DNA of 5,803 nt from assembly GCA_002431545.1 (NCBI GenBank), contig DJFY01000054.1:1-5803 (forward strand), read 5' to 3'. Made by a program: the position numbers and the translations under genes. The notes below the pieces were generated by a model. It worked only from the letters and a program-made list of their open reading frames with translations, ran no database searches and was not told the DNA's origin. This document shows positions 1 to 5,382 of the stretch, one piece after another. The DNA comes from Cellvibrionales bacterium UBA5860 (GTDB taxonomy: Bacteria > Pseudomonadota > Gammaproteobacteria > Pseudomonadales > Porticoccaceae). The number at the start of each line of letters is the position of its first letter. Position 1 is the stretch's first letter.

Positions 1-614
1 TGCTGGATATCGATCACGGCACTTACCCTTTCGTCACCTCGTCCAACACAACGGCCGGGGGAACCGCGACGGGCAGTGGCTTCGGGCCCCTCTATCTAGA
101 CTATGTGCTTGGCATTACCAAAGCCTATACCACCCGCGTTGGCTCGGGACCTTTTCCGACCGAGCTATTCTGCGATATCGGACGACACCTGGCTGAAAAA
201 GGCCACGAATTTGGCGCCACCACCGGCCGACCCCGTCGTTGTGGCTGGTTTGACGCAGCCGCATTAAGGCAGGCCGTACGCATCAACAGCCTGTCCGGGT
301 TGTGCCTGACCAAACTGGATGTGCTCGATGGCCTGTCCGAGGTCAGCATCTGCACCGGTTATCGGCGCGACGGCAGAAACATCTCGACACCACCGCTGCA
401 CGCGGACGACTACGAAACCCTGCAACCGGTTTATGAAACCCTACCCGGCTGGCAGGACTCGACGCTCGGTGCCAATACTATCGACCAGTTGCCGGTAAAC
501 GCCCAAGCCTATATTCGTCGGGTCGAAGCCGAAGTGGGTATCCCAATCGACATTATTTCAACGGGCGCTGACCGCCGGGAAACCATTGTGCTGCGGCATC
601 CTTTCGAGGGCTGA
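1..614 (+). CDS. purA: Adenylosuccinate synthetase, C-terminal part (runs off left edge)
   Basis: PurA joins IMP and aspartate using GTP to give adenylosuccinate, the first committed step from IMP to AMP, in the cytoplasm. The reading frame is open from base 3 with no start in the window, so the 203 visible residues are the C-terminal half of a protein usually about 430 residues long. Visible family landmarks, numbered in the fragment, are the TSSNTTAGG segment (12-20), which contributes to IMP binding, the FPTELF segment (51-56), the arginine-rich GATTGRPRRCGW loop (71-82) that contacts aspartate and IMP, SLSGLCLTKLDVLDG (96-110), and the guanine-site motif IISTGADR (184-191). The match to E. 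coli-type PurA is continuous to the TGA stop, with no frameshift. A GTG at 105 is internal (Val in the family), not a start. The next gene begins 163 bp downstream and is functionally unrelated, so co-transcription is doubtful. Confidence 0.97.
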   Translation, partial: LDIDHGTYPFVTSSNTTAGGTATGSGFGPLYLDYVLGITKAYTTRVGSGPFPTELFCDIGRHLAEKGHEFGATTGRPRRCGWFDAAALRQAVRINSLSGLCLTKLDVLDGLSEVSICTGYRRDGRNISTPPLHADDYETLQPVYETLPGWQDSTLGANTIDQLPVNAQAYIRRVEAEVGIPIDIISTGADRRETIVLRHPFEG

Positions 615-777
615 CACCAGGACAGTGGCGATTTAGTCACAGGTATTAGACCGCCTGGCACTTCAAGGCCTGGAATTCGTTCAAAGTCCGGTTGCTTTCC
701 CAAAAGCATGGCGATAAGTTTGTGGACAATCCAAAACCACCTTCTCAGCAATTAATAACGCATTACAGGAAACGCCA
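615..777. other. Intergenic spacer between purA and the thiolase-like gene
   Basis: This is 163 bp without a convincing ORF. I see no clear rho-independent terminator for purA (no GC stem followed by a T-run) and no strong -35/-10 pair. An AT-rich patch around 749-758, just before the ribosome binding site, could hold a -10, but no good -35 partner is evident at normal spacing. The promoter for the downstream operon is probably here, on position alone. Confidence 0.5.
767..772 (+). promoter_or_regulatory. Ribosome binding site of thiolase-like gene 1
   Basis: AGGAAA sits with its AGGA core 7 nt before the ATG at 778. This supports 778 as the start. No in-frame upstream alternative with a comparable site was seen. 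Confidence 0.7.
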
Positions 778-1950
778 ATGACAATCAGGGGAAAGGCCTA
801 TATCGCAGGTGTTTACGAACACCCTTTGCGAGAAGCCACGGGCAAGACGGTGCCGCAATTACACGCTGAAGTCGCCAAGGGCGCACTGGAGGACGCCGGT
901 CTCAGCAAGAACGATGTCGATGCTTACTACTGTGCTGGTGATGTACCCGGTATGGGTGGTATCAACCAGGCCGAGTACATGGGGCTTAACCTGCGCCAAA
1001 TCGACAGTACCGAGACGGGCGGCTCGTCCTATGTTGTCCATGTCAATCACGCCGCCCAGGCCATTGCAGCGGGGCACTGCAAAGTTGCGTTGATTACATT
1101 GGCAGGCAGGCCGCGGGCCGACGCCAAGGAAAAATATCGGGTGCGTCCGGGTGGCGGGGCGCCGGCAGACTATGGTTTTGAGGGCCCGTTTCGACCCACG
1201 GTTACTAATATGTACGGCATGGCGGCGATGCGCCACATGTACGAGTTCGGTACGACCAGTGAGCAACTTGCCTGGGTCAAGGTAGCGGCATCGCATCATG
1301 CCCAGTACAACGAGCATGCCATGTTGCGCGATGTGGTCAGCGTCGAAGACGTCCTAAATTCGCCGGTTATTGCCGATCCGTTGCACCGCCTGGATTGCTG
1401 CGTGGTCAGCGATGGTGGCGGCGCGATTATCGTCGTTGCTCCCGAAGTCGCAGCGGATCTGAAGCGACCCTGTGTCAAGGTGCTCGGTGCAGGTGAGGCG
1501 CCGAAGCATCTCAACGGCGGCAAGGTAGACCTGACCTATTCCGGCGCCCGTTGGTCCGGCCCCGCGGCGTTTGAGGAAGCCGGCGTCACTCCTGCCGATA
1601 TCAAGTACGCTTCGATCTATGATTCCTTCACGATCACCGTGGTAGAAACCATCGAGGATCTGGGATTTTGCGAAAAAGGTCAGGGCGGTCCATTTGTTGC
1701 GGATGGCAATTTGATCTCCGGTGTCGGTAAATTACCTTTTAATACCGATGGTGGGGGCTTGTGTAACAACCACCCCAGTGACCGCGGTGGTATTACCAAG
1801 GTGATCGAAGCCGTGCGCCAGCTGCGGGGCGAGGCCCATCCAAAAGTTCAGGTGCCCAACTGCGATGTTGCGTTGGCCCACGGTACCGGGGGTTTGCTGG
1901 GATCGCGCATGGGCAGCGCGACATTGATTATGGAGGCGCCGGGCGCATGA
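778..1950 (+). CDS. Thiolase-superfamily protein (SCP2-thiolase/lipid-transfer type), Cys-less, DUF35-partnered
   Basis: This 390-residue protein has the length and fold pattern of the SCP2-type thiolase group, often annotated as acetyl-CoA acetyltransferase or non-specific lipid-transfer protein. The N-terminal half opens with a beta strand (KAYIAGVYEHP, 6-16) and a conserved helix ending in EDAGLSKNDVD (38-48). The nucleophile-loop region reads ETGGSSY (79-85), so the catalytic Cys of true thiolases is not present there. Further conserved segments are SHHAQYN (172-178), LDCCVVSDGGG (205-215), YDSFT (281-285), FNTDGGG (321-327), His332 in the NNHPSDRGG loop, and AHGTGG (367-372). The C-terminal histidine motifs resemble SCPx-type thiolases, whereas the Gly-Gly-Ser loop resembles Cys-less DUF35-associated relatives such as steroid side-chain aldolases. 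The stop overlaps the next start as ATGA, so a tight complex with the DUF35 protein is likely. Inferred role: acyl-CoA carbon-carbon bond cleavage or formation; substrate unknown. The superfamily call is firm; the reaction is not. Confidence 0.93.
   Translation: MTIRGKAYIAGVYEHPLREATGKTVPQLHAEVAKGALEDAGLSKNDVDAYYCAGDVPGMGGINQAEYMGLNLRQIDSTETGGSSYVVHVNHAAQAIAAGHCKVALITLAGRPRADAKEKYRVRPGGGAPADYGFEGPFRPTVTNMYGMAAMRHMYEFGTTSEQLAWVKVAASHHAQYNEHAMLRDVVSVEDVLNSPVIADPLHRLDCCVVSDGGGAIIVVAPEVAADLKRPCVKVLGAGEAPKHLNGGKVDLTYSGARWSGPAAFEEAGVTPADIKYASIYDSFTITVVETIEDLGFCEKGQGGPFVADGNLISGVGKLPFNTDGGGLCNNHPSDRGGITKVIEAVRQLRGEAHPKVQVPNCDVALAHGTGGLLGSRMGSATLIMEAPGA
1932..1936 (+). promoter_or_regulatory. Ribosome binding site of DUF35 gene 1, inside the end of thiolase-like gene 1
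   Basis: GGAGG lies within the last codons of the upstream gene, 10 nt before the ATG at 1947. Together with the ATGA stop/start overlap it indicates translational coupling, consistent with stoichiometric production of two subunits. Confidence 0.65.
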
Positions 1951-2348
1951 GCGAACAAAAAGTGAGTAAACCCAAAGTAAAGGCGCCACGCGTCAATCCC
2001 GAAACCAGCACCTTTTGGGAAGCCACGGCCGAAGGCAAGCTGCTGGTCAAGAAGTGCAATGCCTGTGGCGAGAAACATTTCTACCCGCGCAGCCTTTGTC
2101 CTTTTTGTTTCAGTGACGATACCGAGTATATGGAATGCAGCGGTCGCGGCGTCATCTACAGCTACAGTGTGACACGTCGCACCAGCGAGCCCTGGGCGAT
2201 CGCGTATGTCACGCTGGAAGAGGGCCCCACGATGATGACCAACCTGATCGATTGCGATTTCGATCAGCTTTCGATTGGCCAGCCTGTAGAAGTGGCTTTT
2301 GTCGATACCGGTGAGGGTAGCGCGATACCGTTTTTTCGACCGTTATAA
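1947..2348 (+). CDS. DUF35 zinc-ribbon/OB-fold acyl-CoA-binding partner protein
   Basis: This 133-residue protein has the standard DUF35 layout. A short charged N-terminal tail precedes the FWEATAEGKL helix (23-32). A rubredoxin-like zinc ribbon follows with Cys37-x2-Cys40 and Cys51-x2-Cys54, then an OB-fold from about residue 65 (GRGVIYSYSV, 67-76) to the FFRPL terminus (129-133). In characterised systems such proteins bind next to a thiolase-superfamily subunit, where the OB-fold contacts the CoA part of the substrate and the zinc ribbon is structural. All four cysteines are intact. It follows thiolase-like gene 1 with a 4-base ATGA overlap and has a GGAGG site, so it is almost certainly the dedicated partner of that protein. 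A stand-alone enzymatic function is unlikely. Its product resembles the DUF35 protein encoded at 2883-2461 in architecture but is clearly diverged. Confidence 0.93.
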   Translation: MSEQKVSKPKVKAPRVNPETSTFWEATAEGKLLVKKCNACGEKHFYPRSLCPFCFSDDTEYMECSGRGVIYSYSVTRRTSEPWAIAYVTLEEGPTMMTNLIDCDFDQLSIGQPVEVAFVDTGEGSAIPFFRPL

Positions 2349-2352
2349 GTGC

Positions 2353-2373
2353 ATGCGGCTCGCATACCGATTT
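2353..2373 (+). terminator. Weak terminator-like hairpin after DUF35 gene 1
   Basis: ATGCG (2353-2357) and CGCAT (2361-2365) form a 5-bp stem with a 3-nt loop starting 5 bases after the stop codon. It is followed after ACCGA by only four T's. The stem is short and the T-run poor, so this is a weak candidate, offered because the two operons converge here and some 3' end is needed. Confidence 0.25.
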
Positions 2374-2431
2374 TGGATGGTGTTAAACGCTATGGCATTC
2401 AAACGTTATTACTTTCAAATGTTGTGACTTT

Positions 2432-2461
2432 CGTTGTTAGTTACGTTGTTAGTTGCGTTGT
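2432..2461. repeat. 12-bp tandem repeat, about 2.5 copies, in the convergent spacer
   Basis: CGTTGTTAGTTA (2432-2443) is followed directly by CGTTGTTAGTTG (2444-2455) and then a half unit, CGTTGT (2456-2461). The two full units differ only at the last base. The array ends on the stop codon of the minus-strand DUF35 gene. It looks like a replication-slippage array in non-coding DNA; no function is evident. Confidence 0.8.
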
Positions 2462-2883
2462 CACCTGGCCCTGCGGAACAGCGGCAGGGCCAGTTCTTCA
2501 CCCAGGGGCTCAAATACCACCTCTACCGGCATGTCCAGGGCCAGTTCGTCGTTGCCAATGCCCAGGGGACGGCTGACAAAACGCACACCTTCTTCCATTT
2601 CCACCACTAGTGTGGCGTAGGGCGTTTCCTCGCGAAATTTCGGGTGCATTGCCTGGTGGGTAATGATCCAGGAAAAAACCCGCCCTTTACCGCTGGAAAC
2701 CTGCCACTGCCATTGATCGGAACCGCACTGGGCACACATGTAACGCGGCATATGCCGCCAGGTGCCGCAGTCGTCACAACGTTGGAAACACAGTTTGCCC
2801 TGAGCGCAGTGTTCCCAAAACTGACCATTAAGATCGTCGGGGGATTGGTGCATGGGACGCGCTTGCGGATATTCGCCGGCCAT
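2461..2883 (-). CDS. DUF35 zinc-ribbon/OB-fold protein, second copy
   Basis: This 140-residue DUF35 protein is the presumed acyl-CoA-binding partner of the thiolase-like protein encoded upstream on the same strand. The QFWEHCAQGKL helix (21-31) is followed by zinc-ribbon cysteines Cys36-x2-Cys39 and Cys50-x2-Cys53. The OB-fold runs from about residue 66 (KGRVFSWIITHQA, 66-78) through YATLVVEMEEGVRFVS (89-104) to the LPLFRRAR terminus (133-140). This is the order seen in archaeal and bacterial DUF35 proteins that associate with thiolases. The ATG at 2883 is supported by AAGGA 8 nt upstream. Unlike the first pair, it is not overlapped with its thiolase gene: 131 bp separate them, so it may have independent translation or even its own promoter. 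The 3' end of the coding sequence contains a perfect inverted repeat. Confidence 0.93.
   Translation of the reverse strand: MAGEYPQARPMHQSPDDLNGQFWEHCAQGKLCFQRCDDCGTWRHMPRYMCAQCGSDQWQWQVSSGKGRVFSWIITHQAMHPKFREETPYATLVVEMEEGVRFVSRPLGIGNDELALDMPVEVVFEPLGEELALPLFRRAR
2465..2493. repeat. Perfect 10-bp inverted repeat at the 3' end of DUF35 gene 2
   Basis: CTGGCCCTGC (2465-2474) and GCAGGGCCAG (2484-2493) are exact reverse complements separated by a 9-nt loop. The hairpin is GC-rich and covers the last codons before the minus-strand TGA. No T-run follows on either strand, so it is not a textbook intrinsic terminator. It lies where the two convergent transcripts meet and could stabilise a 3' end or slow converging polymerases (inference). 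Confidence 0.6.
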
Positions 2884-3014
2884 GGTGCTGATCCTTAAAA
2901 AAGCTGAATGTTGTCGTTAATGTTGTTGCCAATACTGTTTGGATGGGGTCGTTGGCGCCCTGCATAAGAAGTAAAAAAGCACTTCCTAGAGCTCGGCCGT
3001 CGACTATCGGTCAA
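2884..3014. other. 131-bp spacer between thiolase-like gene 2 and DUF35 gene 2
   Basis: There is no ORF of note. The part next to the DUF35 gene is rich in GTTGT/AATGTTGT words (2907-2930) that resemble the GTT-rich tandem array on the other side of that gene. A small imperfect hairpin (GAAGT at 2968-2972 with ACTTC at 2981-2985, A-rich loop on the + strand) is present. I see no convincing promoter. Confidence 0.4.
2892..2896 (-). promoter_or_regulatory. Ribosome binding site of DUF35 gene 2
   Basis: On the minus strand AAGGA sits 8 nt before the ATG at 2883, a good Shine-Dalgarno site that fixes this start. Confidence 0.65.
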
Positions 3015-4181
3015 TCAATTATGCAGTATGGCGATACTGCCATCGCCCAGGTCGCCCCAGCCGGTAACGAGGCCGAGTTGGGCATCGGCGACCTGGCGCT
3101 CTCCGCACTCGCCACGCAGCTGACGCGTGGCTTCGACGATGTGGTTTGCGCCCCAGACGTGACCTTCGCTGAGCAGGCCACCGTGGGTGTTGATCGGACA
3201 GGCGCCGCCCAGTTCAATTCGTCCATCCTTCACGTAGTCGGCAATGCCGCCGCGCTCGAATAATCCCATTGCCTCCATCTGTAGCATCACCACGTAGGTA
3301 AAACAGTCGTATATCTGCATGAAATCCATCTGCTCGGCGCTGACACCGGCCATATCAAAGGCTTTCTTGGCAGCGAAGGACAAACCGATTTCAAAGGGGT
3401 CGGGGCGGGCGGCAATGTCATCGGCGGGATAGGGATGCCCCTCGGCAGCGCCTGCGATATATACGGGCTTTTTTGCCAGATCTTTGGCACGTTCCGGGCT
3501 AGATACGATGACGGCGCAGGCGCCGTCGGTCTCTAGGCAGCAGTCATAGAGTCGGAAAGGCTCTGAAATCCAGCGTGCGTTCAGATAGTCGTCCATCGTC
3601 AGTTCCTGGCCTTGCATCATGGCCTTGTCATTGAGTTGCGCATGTTTGCGCGCAGCGATAGCGATTGCCCCGGTATCCTCCGGATTCGTTTGGTAAAGCT
3701 GTTGATGGCGCATCGCCAGCCAGCCGTAGAGCTGTACCGGTGCCGCGACGCCATAGGGGAAGTAAAAATCTCGCGTCGACAGGGACATGGCGGTCTCGCG
3801 CAGGGATCGATTCGGTTTACAGCCCGGTTTGGGCCGCAGGGCAGAGTAACCGTTCCAGCCCACCACCACGCAGACGTGGTGGGCCAGCCCATTGGCGATA
3901 GCCATAGCGGCGTCCTGCAGGCCGGTGACGGCACTTGCGCCTCCGGTATGGACGGTAACCGAGTACCGCATATCGGCGATGCCAAGATTAGCAGCGAGTT
4001 CCTCGGAGTAGGTGTCCATCATCGGTGGGATGATGCCATCCAGCTCGTTGGGTTTGAGGCCGGCATCGGCTGCGGCATTGCGAATAGCCTCAAGCATCAG
4101 CTGCACCGAAGTTTTATCGCCGCCACGCGTGTAGTCTGTTTCGCCAACACCGGTAATAACGGCCTTGTCACTGAAATTCAT
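3015..4181 (-). CDS. Thiolase-superfamily protein, second copy, Cys-less, DUF35-associated
   Basis: This 388-residue protein is of the same superfamily as the one at 778-1950 but well diverged. The N-terminus VITGVGETDYTRGG (8-21) is typical of DUF35-associated thiolase-like proteins. The nucleophile loop reads VHTGGASAVTG (77-87), so no Cys occupies the thiolase active-site position. Other landmarks are RKHAQLN (178-184), YDCCLETDGACAVIV (212-226), YDCFTYVVMLQMEAMGLF (291-308), NTHGGLLSEGH (331-341, with His341 at the conserved C-terminal histidine loop) and TGWGDLGDGS (373-382). The last motif replaces the Cys or His-Gly-x-Gly-Gly loop kept in related enzymes, so this copy departs further from true thiolases than the first. 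The YD-x-F-T and NTHGG-L-S-E-G motifs resemble steroid side-chain aldolases of the Ltp2 type. Likely role: acyl-CoA retro-aldolase or related lyase in degradation of a side chain or branched acid, together with the DUF35 protein downstream. Reaction and substrate are inferred, not shown. Confidence 0.92.
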   Translation of the reverse strand: MNFSDKAVITGVGETDYTRGGDKTSVQLMLEAIRNAAADAGLKPNELDGIIPPMMDTYSEELAANLGIADMRYSVTVHTGGASAVTGLQDAAMAIANGLAHHVCVVVGWNGYSALRPKPGCKPNRSLRETAMSLSTRDFYFPYGVAAPVQLYGWLAMRHQQLYQTNPEDTGAIAIAARKHAQLNDKAMMQGQELTMDDYLNARWISEPFRLYDCCLETDGACAVIVSSPERAKDLAKKPVYIAGAAEGHPYPADDIAARPDPFEIGLSFAAKKAFDMAGVSAEQMDFMQIYDCFTYVVMLQMEAMGLFERGGIADYVKDGRIELGGACPINTHGGLLSEGHVWGANHIVEATRQLRGECGERQVADAQLGLVTGWGDLGDGSIAILHN

Positions 4182-4186
4182 GGAAG

Positions 4187-4191
4187 CCCCC
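4187..4191 (-). promoter_or_regulatory. Poor Shine-Dalgarno-like site of thiolase-like gene 2
   Basis: On the minus strand a GGGGG run ends 5 nt before the ATG at 4181. It is G-rich but not a classical AGGAG. The start is nevertheless supported because the protein begins with the usual family N-terminus within ten residues. Confidence 0.35.
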
Positions 4192-4218
4192 GCTTGTTAT
4201 AAGCCTCTTTTAGTAATC

Positions 4219-4224
4219 AGTATA
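4219..4224 (-). promoter_or_regulatory. Candidate -10 box for thiolase-like gene 2
   Basis: TATACT on the minus strand lies about 37 nt before the start codon, in the AT-rich part of the 133-bp gap after the glycosyltransferase gene. No good -35 hexamer is seen about 17 nt further upstream, so this is only a candidate, perhaps activator dependent. Confidence 0.22.
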
Positions 4225-4314
4225 AATTCAATCGCGGATCTTGCTACAGGTGAAACCGGCAGTATGGCGATTTGACCGGAACCGGGCGGGCTCCTGTTCT
4301 CTATTTTTTTCCTA

Positions 4315-5313
4315 TTAGGCACCGGTTACCAGATTGTCGAGTAGCTCTGCCATTTGTCGGCAAACAATGGCCCGATCATAGTGGGATTGGGCTTTGTCCC
4401 GACCCCGTTGTCCCATGCGTTCGCGCAGCGTCGAATCCTGAACGAGCTGGCCGATAGCCGCGTTCCAGTCCTGCTTCGAGTGCGCGACCAGTCCGCTGAC
4501 GCCGTGTTCAACCAGTTCTCGGTTAACGCCGGCGTTGTCGGTGATGACAGGTAAACCGGCCGCCATGTACTGAATTACCTTGAGGCCACATTTGCCTGCA
4601 GTCCAGGCATTGTCTGCCATCGGCGCGATGCCTATGTGTGCGCTGGCGAGGGCTGAAGCTTCGGTGGTATCGCTCCAGGGAATCACTTCAATGGGCAGGT
4701 TAGCGGTGTTCGGTGCAAAGTCGGCGACGACTTTGAGTCGAAGTTGCGGATACAGTCTATGAGCATCTTCCAGTACAGGTAATAGTTGATCGAGGTAGCG
4801 ACGCGTGGAGCTGCTGCCTATCCAGACACAATCCACAGTATCCGCGGGTTTTTCGACAGTGCATTTGTAGCGCGAGCAATCCACCGCGGTGGGTAGTACT
4901 GCCACAGCATTACAGTACGTGCGGGCATGTTCCGCCAGGTAGTTGTTGCCGGCCCAGGCGGCGTCACAGGATGCCAATGTCTTGGCGAAACGCTGCTGGC
5001 GAATCCGAGAAGGCGCGCCGTTAGAGCGGCAAAAAATGGCATCGTCGAAATCGAAAACCAGATGCTTCGATCGTTTGCTCAGCAGCCATAATACCGGGCC
5101 GGTAAAGGTCCGCCGTTGCAGTACGACGACATCGGCAGTGCCAGCGGCGCGCAGCAACTCGATCTTGTCTGAGGGATTGCCGCTATTGGCGGCGGTAAGA
5201 TGCCGGGCCTGCCAGCCCATAGCCGCCAGGCCGGGGAAAAAATCAAGCGCGCGATATCGGGTAGAAGCGTTATTTTCATCCTTGGATACAAACAGGACGC
5301 TATTTTTATTCAT
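4315..5313 (-). CDS. GT4-type (GT-B fold) glycosyltransferase
   Basis: This 332-residue retaining-type glycosyltransferase probably moves a sugar from a nucleotide-sugar donor onto a glycan or lipid-linked acceptor at the cytoplasmic face of the membrane. The N-terminal Rossmann-like half shows VLFVSKDENNASTRYRAL (6-23), VVVLQRRTF (62-70) and VFDFDDAIF (86-94), all recurrent in this group. The hinge region includes LPTAVD (140-145) and VWIGSSSTRRYL (163-174). The C-terminal nucleotide-sugar half carries HIGIAPMADNAW (226-237) and GKCGLKVIQYMAAGLPVI (240-257), then a terminal helix region. No signal peptide or membrane segment is seen, and the length is only slightly short of typical GT4 enzymes. 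No Shine-Dalgarno precedes the ATG; the leader is A/T-rich, but the family N-terminus begins at once, so the start is accepted. It lies 69 bp after the methyltransferase remnant on the same strand, suggesting one polysaccharide or glycan gene cluster. Donor and acceptor are unknown. Confidence 0.92.
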   Translation of the reverse strand: MNKNSVLFVSKDENNASTRYRALDFFPGLAAMGWQARHLTAANSGNPSDKIELLRAAGTADVVVLQRRTFTGPVLWLLSKRSKHLVFDFDDAIFCRSNGAPSRIRQQRFAKTLASCDAAWAGNNYLAEHARTYCNAVAVLPTAVDCSRYKCTVEKPADTVDCVWIGSSSTRRYLDQLLPVLEDAHRLYPQLRLKVVADFAPNTANLPIEVIPWSDTTEASALASAHIGIAPMADNAWTAGKCGLKVIQYMAAGLPVITDNAGVNRELVEHGVSGLVAHSKQDWNAAIGQLVQDSTLRERMGQRGRDKAQSHYDRAIVCRQMAELLDNLVTGA

Positions 5314-5331
5314 AAATTAAAAACAGTTTAT

Positions 5332-5348
5332 CGCCCTTATTTAGGGCG
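5332..5348 (-). terminator. Hairpin between methyltransferase remnant and glycosyltransferase gene
   Basis: CGCCCT (5332-5337) and AGGGCG (5343-5348) form a perfect 6-bp stem with a 5-nt loop. On the minus strand a five-T run follows about 8 nt after the stem (5323-5319), just before the glycosyltransferase start. The gap between stem and T-run makes it a weak terminator or attenuator candidate rather than a confident one. Confidence 0.3.
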
Positions 5349-5382
5349 GTGATAAGCGGGTAAAACAGTCTAACTAGGGGTT

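Noticed and set aside
859..1317. 152-residue minus-strand ORF opposite thiolase-like gene 1
   Set aside because: Antisense shadow; the + strand frame has clear thiolase-superfamily motifs throughout.
2349..2576. 75-residue + strand ORF beginning with GTG directly after the DUF35 gene 1 stop
   Set aside because: It is low in recognisable sequence, partly coded by the tandem repeat, and overlaps the antisense of DUF35 gene 2. There is no ribosome binding site.
2988..3005. SacI and SalI sites close together (GAGCTC, GTCGAC), suggestive of a cloning-vector polylinker
   Set aside because: Only two six-base sites occur, with no other polylinker sites in series, and the surrounding sequence is continuous with the gene 3' end. 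Chance is sufficient.
3612..4202. 196-residue + strand ORF antisense to thiolase-like gene 2
   Set aside because: It is a shadow frame of a well-supported gene with no family features of its own.
4543..4596. Apparent loss of the GT4 E-x7-E motif in the glycosyltransferase, which reads GKCGLKVIQYMAAGLP
   Set aside because: The GKCG-x-K-x-IQYMA-x-GLP form is recurrent in this GT4 subgroup as I know it, so it is a subgroup feature and not evidence of inactivity.
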